From Yponomeuta sedellus (lineage: Eukaryota > Arthropoda > Insecta > Lepidoptera > Yponomeutidae), in NCBI GenBank assembly GCA_934045075.1, contig OW203747.1, positions 11,933,894-11,997,893 on the forward strand: a stretch of DNA of 64,000 nt, in the 5' to 3' direction. Below the pieces are notes generated by a model. The model searched no databases, was not told where the DNA came from, and saw only the letters and a list, made by a program, of their open reading frames with translations. Positions 26,901 to 36,844 of this stretch are shown here, piece after piece. The position numbers and the translations under genes were made by a program. The stretch's first letter is position 1; each line of letters starts with the position of its first letter.

Positions 26901-29900
26901 GTGTCAGCGATTCGACCAGATGCTTAGTACGAGTTACAAGAAAAAAACGAAAATTCGTATCGTAAGCTCGATTAACTATCGTAGTTGATACTTCCATACT
27001 GGCAGTTTCCGTCGCACTCGGCAGTATGAGTTTTAATTTCAACGTATCGTTTAAACTATGGATCCAATAGTTTGATCCAACGAAATAGTTACGGAATATA
27101 TATTCTTCCTGACCAATAGTTGGACACTGCAATTGCAGCAGTGTTGGCTCCTTTTGGATCCTCCTGAGTGCAGGTGTGAGGGCACAATGGGCATAATGGG
27201 TCTAGAAAGTTGACCCGGTTACAAATCAATATTGAAGACGAAGTCTCTTTAGACTTGACTAAAGACAAAACAAAACATTGTATCATTGTAGACATGGCTT
27301 CTCAAATAGCTCATCTCAAATATCTTGTCCAATGTGACAAAATCCCTAAATTAACACAAAGGGAATTCACATACTTTTGGCCCCCCGAGTAAAAAATTTT
27401 ACAATATTCTCACCAAATGAATGGTCGCTGTTGGAAAAGGGATTAAAACACAATAAGTATAACACCAAGGATAGACAAATCTTTGCAGAATTTAGCGGTG
27501 GATTCGGAGGTTGCAATTGTAACTAATAAGAAAAAAAGGATCGTTAATAGTCTCGTAGCTAATTATATTCAAAACACCCCAAGGTTTAACATTAACATGA
27601 CAGATGCCTCTACCGCGAGATCCATAAAGCTAAAAGTGGAGACTAATAACCTTATGCTAACCAAAGCCGACAAAGGAAACACTATAGTTATTATAGTTAT
27701 TATTGCTCTAAGCAATAAGGCCGCCAATTGTACTGTATCTTTGTAATTATGTTTTGTTTGTTTTTTCCTGGTGTACAATAAAGAATATTCTTATCTTATC
27801 TTATGGACCGAGATTCATACAGAGAGAAGGTTAACGATGTATTTCAGGGGCAATGTATCTCACACAATATAGAATGTCATGAAGGAAAAGGCTTATAATA
27901 GACTAATTGTGACCTAAACTGCTTACAAAGCTCCCGCTGATTTCAGGCCGTGAACCAGTATGGCAAACACGAGCGTTCGATCCAACTGGTGCAGACGCCT
28001 GTGATTGAGGAGCTGGACGTGGACGGACCCAAGCTGAGCTTCAACGTGCACTCACACCAAAAGCTGGTAGCCGTGCAACTCTTCATACGGGGGATGAACC
28101 AGGTAAATATTAGGGGTAACCCCTTAAGAATACAAAAAATTCAAAAACTACACAATAATGTTTTTCAACAATAGAGGTTTGACATATTGGACATGAGTAT
28201 GCTAATTTTTGGAGTAATAGGGTGTATTAAATTATGGATCATGCTACGGGAATGAATGAAAGTATGTTTTCTTTCAATGCTCATAAAGGAGGTTGTCATA
28301 ATGATCATAAACCAGATAACTACGAAGAAGGGTAACCATGTGTGGTTGAGAATAATATTCCAAGTATGTTTGAACTAAATTAATTAAATAAGCTTGAGAT
28401 CGTTGAAGATTTTACTCACATACTCGTGAAGAGAAAATATTGAATGATGATGGTAGATGACTGTGAACCAGTTATTTTAAAGGGTGCGGGTGCTAAAGCA
28501 GCAGCTAAACTTAATTTCCGGAAAAATAGCCAACCTATGCTTAATTATTTGTTCGTCCCACTGGTTGTGGAAACAATGGGGGTATGGGGGGATGAGGTAA
28601 AGTTTTCGTTAGGAAAATCGGTCGGCGCCTGAGGAGACATGCGTATGGGGCATACCTGATGCAAAGGATTTGAACCAAAAGTACCCATGACGCTAGCAGC
28701 GGTACCCCCTGTAACGTCATGGGAACTTTTGGTTAGGACGTGTCTCGGGCGGTATTTTTGATTAATTTATCATATTCGTTTTATGTTGTTTATTGTGGCA
28801 CTTTTTATGATGAAGCTTTCTGTGAATGTTTGAATTGTAATGCCTTTTTCTATGCTCTATATAAATATACCTCCCTTATATTTAAGACAGATTAACTATA
28901 CTCGTATATGATAGGTTTGTTTGAGGTAGGAGGTCCAGTCAATAGCATCTATATATCTTCCGAAGTCCTAATGTTCAGGTAAATGTACCTTTAACTAAAT
29001 AAATAAATAAATAAATAAATACTCATGGACATATTACACAGATCTCGTTAGCCCTATACTAAGTACAACTAAATGACTTGTGTTATAGGTGCTAACTCAA
29101 CGATAGATTTAATACAATAAATACATAGATAACATCCAAGACCCGAGACAAATTAGAAAAGTTCGTTTCCTAGTTTGACCCGGCCGGGGATCGAACCCGA
29201 GACCTTCGGTTTTACAGCAGCGTGCCAAACCGCTGCGCCACCGAGGCCGCCAAACTACTTCTATACGGGGGGTTGCCGAGAAAATGTAAAATAACCATGA
29301 CGGGCAAGGATTATTTCAGGAAGCGTAACCATGTATGATGCTATTGAAATACTGCTGATATTCTGTTGACGACAACAGTAGATTGTTAACTGAGGGTCGA
29401 AAGAATCAATTTCTGAGGTATTTAGACTATAGTCCAAGTAGGAATTGATTCTTTTACACTCTACTTTTCATTTCGAATATGAGGAAAATAAAAACTCATT
29501 TTTGATATTAATATCTTAGCATAAAAGATTATTACCTTTTTTTGTATTCCGTCACAGATACATATAACAGATTAGTATCCCGCCAATTTATATCAACTTT
29601 TTAAATTTTAAATATGGAATTCACCGCGTAATTGTTGCGGCTTATTCCGCTCAAAGAAGTTTGCGCTAAGTTCACACTGGCTGTTTAGAAACTCACATAG
29701 CCGCAGCATTTTTTTTAATTTGTATTTTTTTACTTAAAACTCTTCACAGCTGACAGTCGCTCTATTTTTAAAGTTTATTCCGGCCCTTAGGTGGGAAGTA
29801 ATTTGAATGAGTTTTTCCCTCTTTATGGAGGAAAGCAGCATTTTCCACCCAATAATCAGATCAAAACAACACAACTTTCAGAGTATAAGAAATGTAAAAA

Positions 29901-32900
29901 TAATTTTCAGCATCCTCCTCATCAGGCCACCTCTGATCATTGCTGGGTATAGGCCTTTTCCCCATCACGCCAACCTTCTTTTTCTCTCGCCATTCGCAGC
30001 CACGAGCTCCCATGCCGACATGAGCACATCGTCCGACCATCGGGCATGCTTAACCGATCATTTAATTGGTTCACGATCAAATTATCCTTACATTGAATTT
30101 CCTCTTTTACAGGACGCTTCTGAAACCCAAACCATTCGGCTACCCGTACCAGAGGGCTCCCACCACGAGTACCCGATATCGTACCAGTTCAAAGACATCC
30201 TAGCACCTGGAAAGTACGAGGTTCAAGTTCAGGCCCAGAATACCTACGACTGGGGCCGAGCTGAGCCCGTTCTCATTGACATTGGTAAGTTTAGAGGAAG
30301 CGTTCAAACTCCTTCGACGTTTCGCGCTGTTGGATGTCTTACTACTTATACCTTTTGATAAGAAGACGTCGTCAGGCCTAATTGTGAGCACCAAATCTTG
30401 TTGTGATCCTGAAATTTGCGATTGCAATTAATGGGGAAATCCTCGGTTAGAAGATTGGAGTCGTTCGAGTTATTGATGCGTGTAATATGGGACTGCCCCA
30501 CAGTCACGTACTTCAGTCATGAGAATACGACGAGGAAGAAGAAGAATCTAGGATAGAGACCTAACAACACGCATTAAATTCTATCGGATTCCTGACGTCT
30601 GTTACTGAAATTGATGCGAAATTAAACAGCCAAAAGATAAGAATCGTTCAAGATAAGATGCGCTTTAAACCGAACGAATACCCTGAAATTTCAATATTGT
30701 TGGACAAATTGCACATCTCTGCCTGGTCTTGTTGTATCGTCTTAGTGATGGTCAGACGCGAAAGTTCTCGAAATTGGACAAAGTGTGAATTATCTGTTTT
30801 CAAATAATATATAGGAATCTGAGTAAAATTGTGAAAAACTAACCCCTGGTTTCTGAGACACTAACAAGCCGTTAATCTACTGTTAACAGCTGTCTAGTAG
30901 CCAAAGTGCATATAGAAAAAACATTTGACAGCTGTTAACATTAGATTAACAGATTGTTAGTGTACGAGAAACTGGGGGTAAGACAGTCATTCAATGAATT
31001 CTGGTCAGTTATGCTTTGGTGCAGTTAATAAGGATCAATCTAGTCATGGTAACTAAAGATGAGGCATCAATGCTTGCCTGTTAGATGTACTGTCACCAAA
31101 CATCTTGCTGGAAAGTGGCGGTCTTTAAAACTTTTTCTAATATTGATGTTGTTTTAAAATGTTAAGATGATGTTGATTTTTGGCGGAATTTAGCAAAGTA
31201 ATTTTCACATTTTAATGCTTTTATGGATTTCCGCAAAGTAACGCCTGATTCCATACATTAGTTGATGTTGTTTCTAATGCTTTTTTAATAAGTGGGTATA
31301 GCCAATGTTGCAAACTCCGGTAGATCATTATCCTACATACAAGAATAGCCCTTCTTCAAAGCACAATCTATCAGACGGCGCCAACAAAGATAAACAGTAA
31401 ACTGAAATATTTAAAACTGTCAATTAGTATTTTGTGTGGTAGATGTGCTTCTGAGTTTTTTAAACCTAATTTGTTTCTGTATTTCTCTTGTTCCTTTTCT
31501 TTTTAATATTAATTTAATATATTTAAACGCATTAAGTGCATGTTTTAATTTTATTTGTTTTTTTTTTCTTTATTTGTAGGAGTTCAACCAGATTATGTCA
31601 TCCAACACGGCTCAGGTAATATTTTTTACAACTATAATCTTTAAAAAATCAGGGTCAAAATTACCCATTTTTATTTCAATACGCTTCATTATTTATGCAC
31701 AATAATAAGTTTTACAACAATTCATCAAACTTGTGCAAAATCAGCGTGTACGTAAACGGCATAATACAGAAACCCGACAAAATATACATTTAAATAACCC
31801 TGGTATGCGTTCGTGGCCTAAGTGGAACCGAGTGATTGGAATCAATCATTTGGGTAAAACAACTGGCGCTAGTGGCAGTTTTTCCGAGCGCTTCCGTGCT
31901 TCGCAAGGCTCGTTAAGGCGTTGGTGCTGGCTGTCATGTTATGGCAGTCGTTAAGCCATGTCAGAGGCCTTATGGGCGGCTTGAAAACTTCTGACAGTAA
32001 GGCTCGCCACTGTCTTATAATCCTCCACCAACTCGGACTTGGCTCCCGTGGCCTGAACTTCCTGCGATGCAGTAAGTCCCCACTGCCCCAGCAGTGGGGA
32101 CATATCATATCAAACCTAGTATGAAATTCCTAAATGTATTTTGTATATTAGACATTTTTGTTCTTAATATAAGAATTTCAAAGCCGTTTTTATTTGTACT
32201 TCATACGTCATCTTTATTTTTACATTGATTTAATCCATCCAGTGCAGTTTTAATTTTATTTGTTTTCTTTCTTTATTTTTAGAAACTGAACCAGAATCTG
32301 TCATCCAACACGCCTCAGGTAATCATTTTTACAATTACCTATAATTTGAATTATTTTCATTGTTTCTTTATTTGAATATTCTTTATCTCAATTTAACGAT
32401 TTTTAAATGTTAGTTCACTTTTCAAACAGCTGTTTCCAAAACACAATTTGTGGTGGTTCCAGAATTTGAGATTATAAAGCAAGCATTTTGTTTTCAAGTT
32501 CGTGGTTTCATAGTTTTTTTAATAGAATGATAAAGCACGACAATGGTTGTTGTTTGCCCCAATTTGGTAGACTACAAAGCAATCGTAGTACTATGTCATT
32601 CCAGTAGTATAACCCGCGTAAATTAAAAAAGCATCTCTCGCGAAGAAGATCGAATCACGCGAGGCGCCGAGTTACGTAGCACGGGTTATACTATTGCAAC
32701 GCGATGGTTACAGTACTGCACATCATAAAAGTCCCTTCGGGAATCTACGTTCGCGCAGACTAGGAAGAAGTGTAACGAAAGTACCCGAAGCTATAAGTAC
32801 ATTCAACATGATCTTTACCCGATACGGTTAAGGTGCAGAATTGATTGCCGCACCTATTTCGCTCACGCTAATATTGCCAAACTAATAGTAACCTGCATCG

Positions 32901-33547
32901 ATGACGTTGAATCTACCAATAGCAACAAAGGCGCGCGGCCTGCCATAAAATGAAACTATCTGATTGGTCGATCAACTTGCCGCACATCCAAAATTTGGTC
33001 ATCTGCGCAGGTACATCCGCGAGACTTATTTCTTGTGTAGCACTGTACTAGAATACCGATAGTGCGATAGTGTGAATGAAACAATCATTACCGTACTAAT
33101 ATGACTCTATTAAACAAACAACTATGCATTTTAGAGACTCAACCCCACAGCATACTTTATAATATTCATTTAGGATTTGTTTATCCAATATTTCTTCCAA
33201 AATTACCTAGATTTTGAAATGGACATCTAGTTTAATTTGTGACGTTTATTAAGCCGCAGTTTCTATGCTATTTTGAATTCAACCTTTTTAATTTGATTGG
33301 ATTTTAAATATAGTCTAATCTTCCTGCGATGCAGGAAGAGCCTCGTGGCCCAGGAGTGGAGCATACAAAGAGTTGATATTGTTGACTTGATTTTATGGCA
33401 AACGTCATAAACATTACTATAAGATCTTTATATACTCATAATTGTTTATTTTTATTTACAGTGTTTCGAAGCGCAGCTCATTCCTCGAGGACAGAAACGG
33501 CGTTAGTAGCATCTTTGTTCATGTATTTATTCGTGCGAATGTTGTAA
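11791..33547 (+). CDS. GPI-anchored Ig/FN3 cell-adhesion protein, Wrapper/Klingon-like (13 exons, 5' end missing)
   Basis: Thirteen exons join with matching phases and GT-AG introns into 492 residues plus stop. The N-terminus is acidic (DDEEED near residues 43-48). Ig1 has C72, W88 and C133 with the DSGSYRC motif; Ig2 has C184, W196 and C235 (HAGKYIC); Ig3 has C278, W290 and C330 (DFGVFTC). Residues about 336-441 form a divergent fibronectin III domain ending in [14 protein letters not shown]. The last 17 or so residues are hydrophobic ([15 protein letters not shown]), a GPI-anchor signal or a very short membrane tail. Several N-glycosylation sequons (NAT, NDT, NST, NLT) fit an extracellular protein. 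Three Ig plus one FN3 plus GPI is the layout of Drosophila Wrapper (midline glia) and Klingon (photoreceptors, memory); I cannot choose between them by eye. Exon 1 starts in phase 1, so a signal-peptide exon must lie upstream, possibly outside the window. No frame break is seen. Role in neuron-glia or neuronal adhesion is inferred from architecture. Confidence 0.85.
11960..12270 (+). repeat. LINE 3' end in intron 1, with C-run
   Basis: Contains gatccccagcccgcatgccc, a 16-base C-run near 12,173, gcgctcattaggggaggg and a purine-rich gaagaagaa tail. The same block lies inverted at 55,980-56,240; short ends recur at 22,930, 47,520, 48,415. Confidence 0.6.
12312..12431 (+). CDS. Ig/FN3 gene, exon 2: start of Ig1
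   Basis: Acceptor ttcccag, donor gtaagg, 120 nt. Encodes DDEEED, a NAT glycosylation sequon and the B-strand cysteine of Ig1 in the motif AVRLPC. The phase matches exons on both sides. Confidence 0.85.
12474..12536 (+). repeat. tRNA-derived SINE, 3' fragment
   Basis: Only the B-box region (cgcgggttcgaatcccggc) and the ctctaaatagatttt end remain. Similar fragments lie at 22,795-22,862, 24,000-24,105 (-), 48,752-48,890 and 51,272-51,400. Confidence 0.6.
13038..13375 (-). mobile_element. 5S-derived SINE, young subfamily
   Basis: Nearly identical to 19,218-19,562, sharing variants such as aagcccccataaggacatgg and tagttacgtgaagttca. A second short 5S-sense-minus piece follows at 13,376-13,440. 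Confidence 0.75.
13560..13968 (+). repeat. Chimeric repeat: 5S-SINE 3' part fused to unrelated sequence
   Basis: 13,757-13,968 is the SINE in 5S sense; 13,560-13,757 is a different sequence (agtagctcgtgaatactaaa, ttggcccatgtaggcataaa). The copy at 49,612-49,975 has the same junction in the other orientation. Confidence 0.6.
14166..14250 (+). CDS. Ig/FN3 gene, exon 3: core of Ig1
   Basis: Acceptor ttttacag, donor gtgagt, 85 nt. Carries the C-strand tryptophan in VAFKWSRDG. An intron inside an Ig domain is common for this family. Confidence 0.85.
14290..15430. other. Intron 3 sequence with a short duplication
   Basis: Largely unique. A pair of about 50-bp direct repeats (gagtagacaaagtaatgta) lies at about 15,051-15,127. 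No coding signal. Confidence 0.4.
15438..16971. repeat. (CAGT)n microsatellite, about 1.53 kb
   Basis: About 383 uninterrupted tetranucleotide units, followed by (GTCC)n and ATCC units to about 17,025. All three plus-strand frames are open and read Ser-Val-Ser-Gln repeats; the minus strand has a TGA in every frame. Intronic, so not coding. Confidence 0.95.
17053..17392. mobile_element. MITE, TA target, 340 bp
   Basis: Ends CAGTACTACACA and TGTGTAGCACTG form an imperfect 12-bp terminal inverted repeat flanked by TA on both sides. A second copy is at 32,711-33,045. No coding capacity; Tc1/mariner-like target choice. Confidence 0.75.
17463..17626 (+). CDS. Ig/FN3 gene, exon 4: end of Ig1
   Basis: Acceptor catccccag, donor gtaagt, 164 nt. 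Encodes the classic DxGxYxC motif as [10 protein letters not shown], then a linker (EAPPKIY) to Ig2. The last 45 nt recur as a non-functional copy 0.5 kb downstream. Confidence 0.9.
17575..18540 (+). repeat. Local tandem duplication including the end of exon 4
   Basis: Unit 1 (about 17,575-18,085) and unit 2 (about 18,086-18,540) share, in order: the last part of exon 4, a GAAT-rich stretch, a minus-strand SINE body and an acgcgtcctc block. In unit 2 the donor gtaagt has become gatgaat. Confidence 0.7.
18569..18928 (-). mobile_element. 5S rRNA-derived SINE, well-preserved copy
   Basis: Read on the minus strand it starts cgctcgtggcctag, contains gttaagcaacaacaggc and gatgggtgagc-type blocks that resemble the 5S rRNA internal promoter region, and ends at gggttgata. 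About 360 bp. Confidence 0.75.
18985..19103 (+). CDS. Ig/FN3 gene, exon 5: first half of Ig2
   Basis: Acceptor ccgcag, donor gttagt, 119 nt. Shows [19 protein letters not shown] followed by the core Trp, a textbook I-set Ig start. Ends in phase 0. Confidence 0.9.
19159..19562 (-). mobile_element. 5S-derived SINE plus a head fragment
   Basis: Full copy 19,218-19,562; a short truncated copy precedes it at 19,159-19,217. Very close to the copy at 13,038. Confidence 0.7.
20342..20815 (+). repeat. Two LINE tails in tandem
   Basis: 20,342-20,605 (ctagctaacccagcgaactt start) and 20,625-20,815 (agctgtgccccgcg start, gcctttataatatta end). Confidence 0.55.
20842..21270 (+). pseudogene. RTE-type LINE, C-terminal ORF fragment
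   Basis: A 142-codon frame: [14 protein letters not shown], then [35 protein letters not shown] and WDTIEAT. This is the end of a non-LTR retrotransposon reverse transcriptase ORF. 5' truncated, so it cannot move itself. Lies in intron 5 of the Ig/FN3 gene. Confidence 0.8.
22047..22130 (+). repeat. Repeat paired with an inverted copy at 31,170
   Basis: The blocks caggcgttactttgcggaaa and acttagctaaa-like ttgctaaattccgccaaaaa recur inverted at 31,170-31,255. Each pair member is about 85 bp. Confidence 0.6.
23230..23380 (+). CDS. Ig/FN3 gene, exon 6: second half of Ig2
   Basis: Acceptor cttttccag, donor gtaagc, 151 nt. Encodes [20 protein letters not shown], the F-strand motif of Ig2, and the G strand. 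The intron before it is about 4.1 kb and filled with LINE and SINE copies. Confidence 0.9.
23475..23580 (+). repeat. Short dispersed repeat (ctgccttcgggccgtattgt)
   Basis: Recurs at 43,420-43,550 and partly at 36,605-36,680. Type unknown. Confidence 0.5.
24110..24430. repeat. Repeat with the GACGTCGG-type end, palindromic copy
   Basis: Holds an 84-bp imperfect palindrome around tgttagtttactaaaactaa. Related to 25,050-25,310 and, inverted, 53,345-53,590; the end ccgaaacgtcgg is typical of Penelope-like elements. Confidence 0.5.
24543..24633 (+). CDS. Ig/FN3 gene, exon 7: start of Ig3
   Basis: Acceptor gtctccag, donor gtgagt, 91 nt. Opens with GKPRVHVHK and holds the B-strand Cys of Ig3 ([12 protein letters not shown]). 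Ends with two bases of a split Pro codon. Confidence 0.88.
25050..25310 (+). repeat. Repeat with ccgaaacgtcgg end
   Basis: About 260 bp, matching 24,110-24,430 without the palindrome. Probably a Penelope-like 3' end; no ORF. Confidence 0.5.
25538..25676 (+). CDS. Ig/FN3 gene, exon 8: second half of Ig3
   Basis: Acceptor ctcttccag, donor gtaagt, 139 nt. Contains [11 protein letters not shown] (core Trp) and [11 protein letters not shown] (F-strand Cys), with NST and NLT sequons. Confidence 0.9.
26456..26710. repeat. Diverged copy of the 58-kb foldback element
   Basis: Shares cgacgacgcgagctccgtct and ctctgcgaatc with 58,590-58,680, plus ttttagaactaaaactttcg near its left end. Confidence 0.5.
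27200..27700 (+). pseudogene. Penelope-like retroelement relic
   Basis: Frames in succession give [18 protein letters not shown] and [17 protein letters not shown], matching the N-terminal part of Penelope reverse transcriptase (the KADKGNT motif). Frames are broken by stops and shifts. Followed by a LINE tail with acaataaag at 27,720-27,800. Confidence 0.7.
27947..28102 (+). CDS. Ig/FN3 gene, exon 9: end of Ig3, start of FN3
   Basis: Acceptor gatttcag, donor gtaaat, 156 nt (52 codons, phase 0 at both ends). [14 protein letters not shown] completes Ig3; the rest begins the FN3-like domain. Confidence 0.88.
28160..29139. other. Intron 9 sequence without clear feature
   Basis: Contains an (AAAT)n run near 28,995-29,020 and retroelement-like tails, but no coding signal. 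Introns at 21,271-22,046, 22,131-22,794, 25,677-26,455 and 30,285-31,169 are similar. Confidence 0.3.
29140..29260 (-). repeat. tRNA-like SINE head
   Basis: Minus strand: ctcggtggcgcagcggttt and ggttcgatccccggcc resemble tRNA A- and B-boxes. No complete cloverleaf or CCA context; a SINE head is more likely. Confidence 0.45.
30113..30284 (+). CDS. Ig/FN3 gene, exon 10: FN3 domain
   Basis: Acceptor tcttttacag, donor gtaagt, 172 nt. [19 protein letters not shown] matches the F-strand tyrosine and G-strand start of an FN3 fold. The usual FN3 tryptophan is not obvious. Confidence 0.88.
31170..31255 (-). repeat. Inverted partner of 22,047-22,130
   Basis: Contains ttttggcggaatttagcaaa and ccgcaaagtaacgcctgatt, complementary to the other copy. 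Confidence 0.6.
31580..31615 (+). CDS. Ig/FN3 gene, exon 11: 36-nt micro-exon, copy a
   Basis: Acceptor tatttgtag, donor gtaata. Encodes [11 protein letters not shown] in the juxtamembrane stalk. It is a near-duplicate of the next exon, including its upstream intron sequence. Its length is a multiple of three, so it can be skipped without a frameshift. Confidence 0.7.
31814..32112 (+). mobile_element. 5S-derived SINE between the duplicated micro-exons
   Basis: Starts cgtggcctaagtggaaccga, includes gttaagccatgtcagaggcc, ends near the tgctg-rich tail. It lies in the intron separating exons 11 and 12 and lengthens it. Confidence 0.7.
32283..32318 (+). CDS. Ig/FN3 gene, exon 12: 36-nt micro-exon, copy b
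   Basis: Acceptor tatttttag, donor gtaatc. Encodes [11 protein letters not shown], clearly homologous to exon 11. Phases allow both in series, either alone, or neither. Confidence 0.7.
32512..33110 (+). repeat. Dispersed repeat split by a MITE
   Basis: 32,512-32,710 and 33,046-33,110 together match the repeat at 8,713. The MITE 32,711-33,045 sits between them with TA on each side. Confidence 0.7.
33462..33547 (+). CDS. Ig/FN3 gene, exon 13: GPI-anchor tail and stop
   Basis: Acceptor tatttacag, 86 nt ending in TAA. After small and polar residues ([11 protein letters not shown], a plausible omega-site region) comes a hydrophobic end ([14 protein letters not shown]). No cytoplasmic tail follows, which favours a GPI anchor. 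Confidence 0.8.
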
Positions 33548-36345
33548 AGACCAGTTAGCTTTTAAAAGAAATATTTATTGTTTTAGTTTTGAATAATTTG
33601 ACGCTGAATTGTAAGACGGTGGAAAAAGTCTTAGATCGTATGTAAGATTATGAAATTGTTGTATGAAATCCAGAGTTTGTGTTTATTCTAAAAGTAAAAT
33701 TTGTCAGAAGGTCGCTAAGTTTTTGGGTTAAACGTTTTATACTGAACAATTTTACCGTAGTTTGAGTGATACTTTTAGGATAAATACCTCTGCTGTAATT
33801 TGCAATGCTTCAGATAAATGTTGTCTTAATACAGAATTGCTTTTTAGTCACTGTAGTAAACCGATTGACCATCACGTCACATCACAAATTGATTTGATTA
33901 AACAGATAATGCAGTTGTAGTTATTTCTGAAAAAGAAATTTCTGCTGCTGTAGTTACATTAGTAGCGAATAAAGAAATTCGGTGTCGCTTTTCAAAGAGC
34001 ATTTCATTTTACAAAATGTACAGTTTTAAGTGGTGTAAGTAAAAAAAATAGTTTTTTTAGTTGCGAAAAAATATTAGCGAAGCTACTTAAAATTTTCATT
34101 CGGGTAAGTTTTCAAGAAATCCGCTGTGGGCTGATCATACATAGAATAAAACGGCATTGATTTTGTTTCGTATTAGTTTTATCGACATTTTCCTACTGGG
34201 AAAACATATATTTTGTAAATATTATTTGCGTAGTATTTTATTTTTATTATTAAAACTAAGCAGTTACTTAAATTCATGATGGGTAATAGCTAAAACTGGC
34301 AAATAAAAAAAAACTGATTGTATTAAGGTATCCTTAAGCGTTACCACCTAGCAGCACGAAAAGAATAAAAAAACCTTGTTTTATGATACGTTTTCTTCCA
34401 AAAAGTGAACATAATGAAACTGTGACAGCTATTCTTAGAACCTATAGTCTAGAACCTACGATCGACAATCTGGAACTTTCATCGATTTTCTGTAAAAACG
34501 ACAGTTTTTGTCTGTTTTGAAGTCCTAGGGCGAGATAAATAGTCGTTGCTTACTTAGCCCAAGTCCGTACTCATGTTTCCCTAAGCATTACTTCAGGCTA
34601 ACTTAGCTAAGCATCAATGCGTTACTAAAATAGAAGTTTGCTTAGCTAAGCATGTTCTTAGGCCAATGCTAAGAATTAGTCCGGGTTTCGCGACTTAGGG
34701 CGAGATAAATAGTCGCTTCTAAGAACGAGTCTTAGCGAAAGCACTTGCTTAAGAATCGATTTGTCTATCACAGACAGTACTTTGGCACTCTCTAAGTCGC
34801 GAAACCAGCATTGGCCTAAGAACATGCTTAGCTAAGCAAACGTCTACTTTGATACTTAGCTAAGTTAGCCTGAAGTAATGCTTAGGGAAGCTTGAGTACG
34901 GACTTGGGCTAAGCAACGACTATTTATTTCGCCCTTAGAGAGTGCCAAAATACTGTATACGATAGACAAATCGATTCTTAAGCAAGTGCTTTCGCTAAGA
35001 CTCGTTCTTAGAAGCGACTATTTATCCCGCCCCTAGATTCTCAGACCAAGGTTCTTGTGAATAGGATCTAAAAAGAGCGATATTTATTAAGATTTATGAT
35101 CTTCACTTTTTCCAAAGAAGCGTTGTAAAAGAAGATAATAATATACGTTTTTTCTCTAAGTGGCGCTATTTAGCACAGCGTAGCGCCTTAATTGGTAGTG
35201 TTGACATTGCTTATCGATAACCCAGTGAGAAATAATGCCAGCAAGTCTTTATCCCCATTTGAATTTCAATAATTAAAAATCCATAAATCATTAATTACCT
35301 ACTTAACTATTATGCTTAATCTCTATCTATTAAATGTGTAATCCTGTTTTAGTATGTTCATTTAAAAGTTTAACTACAACTTAGACATCAATCTCTCACG
35401 TTAGTTTTAGTAAAACAAATAGTAGGTAAATTTACCAAAGTATAATTAGGAATCACACACCCTAGTTTTATTTTTAAGTTATCCACACCATACCATTTAA
35501 GTCGATACGCATTTTCTTACCACCAAATGAAAGCCTTTTTTTTAAATCGTAAAAGTGCATTTCAACTCTTCATTATGGTGAAAAGTACTGCGTATCATAC
35601 AGTCAGTTTTTGTAAAAAGTACAAGTTTAGAATAAAACGCTGCCCTTTTTTAGTGTTCAATAATTTGTGTTCCCTATTTGCGTAAAAATAATAATAGGTA
35701 GCTTATTTTTATTGTTACTTTAATTACCGTAAATAATTATTAAGGGACAGAGATCCATAATAATTAAAATTCAAAGTGTCAAGTCATTTTCATGTTTAAT
35801 CCATCATTATTTTTAGCAGCTAATCTAGGGAGATGCCATAGTACCTATAATGTGTAATAATAAATAAAAAGTACATACCTTGTTTTCTATTAGATTAAAA
35901 TAAATAGATCTACATCTTTTTGCGATAATTTTTAAGCAATTTACAAGTTTATGCAGCTGTATTACTTAAATGAAATAATACACATGGATAAATAAATATA
36001 AATGTGCCTGTTATATAACTTATACACAAAAAAATGTTCCATTTCTTGGTGCTTGTCTAACTATTTAGATACACTTTACATTTTTTTGTTACACACGAAT
36101 CATTCATACTTCCAATTCCAGTTATTTGATATAAGTGGCATTTAAATTGATCAGTTTATATAAAAAAAAAACACATAAAATAATCGCCAAATAAAAAAGT
36201 CTATGTGCCTAAATATATTGTAACTTTACCGATTTTTTTCTATAAATTGTAACTTTATCGACTTTTTCTTTACTTGTACTATGTGCCTTCTGTAACTTGA
36301 AATAGGAAGGTGATATTTTTGTCTTAAATAAAAGATTAATGTTTG
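33548..36345 (+). other. 3'UTR and downstream flank of the Ig/FN3 gene
   Basis: No open frame of note. AT-rich sequence with candidate AATAAA signals near 33,968 and 36,327; the latter is followed by a T/GT-rich stretch. The true polyadenylation site cannot be fixed by eye. A self-nested MITE (34,528-35,032) lies inside. Confidence 0.35.
34528..35032. mobile_element. Self-nested TTA-target MITE
   Basis: Outer element: ends GGGCGAGATAAATAGTCG and its complement, CTA at both flanks. The insert 34,698-34,934 is a copy of the same element in inverse orientation, flanked by TTA on both sides. Outer halves total 265 bp; the insert is 237 bp. No coding sequence; 3-bp targets point to the PIF/Harbinger type. 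Confidence 0.85.
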
Positions 36346-36844
36346 TAAATATTTAACTCTCGTTTTATTGCTTCAAAAACTTGATTAAATGTTTTTTTAT
36401 AAAAAAAAAATACAAAATATCGTGTAATTGAAATTACGCCAAGTATGAAAACTGTATCGATCTTAAGGATTCGTTGCAAAAATGTACCTATATATATTAA
36501 CAGTTTTCAAGTATTTCGCCATTTCAATTGCACGTTGCTTAATGTCTACAAATTTCCATGTTGCTATAAGAATATGAACAGGCGCTATATTCAATTCCAA
36601 TCAATTTATTTCCCCGTAAAGAATTTACTATCTGTTTGCTGAATGTCAACGTAGGCACAATGTAAAATGTAAGCCGTCTAAGTATTCTTTTTCGCTTATC
36701 GCCTTAAGGCGCTTAGGGGTGCAGCCGTTTTTGGAGGAAATCGATTATTGTCCTAGGTTGTTGATCCTAGGTTCTAAAAACAGTTGTCATTCTGTTCAGA
36801 TATTTAATAAATCTTAACTTTTTGAAAAAAAAAACGTATTATAA

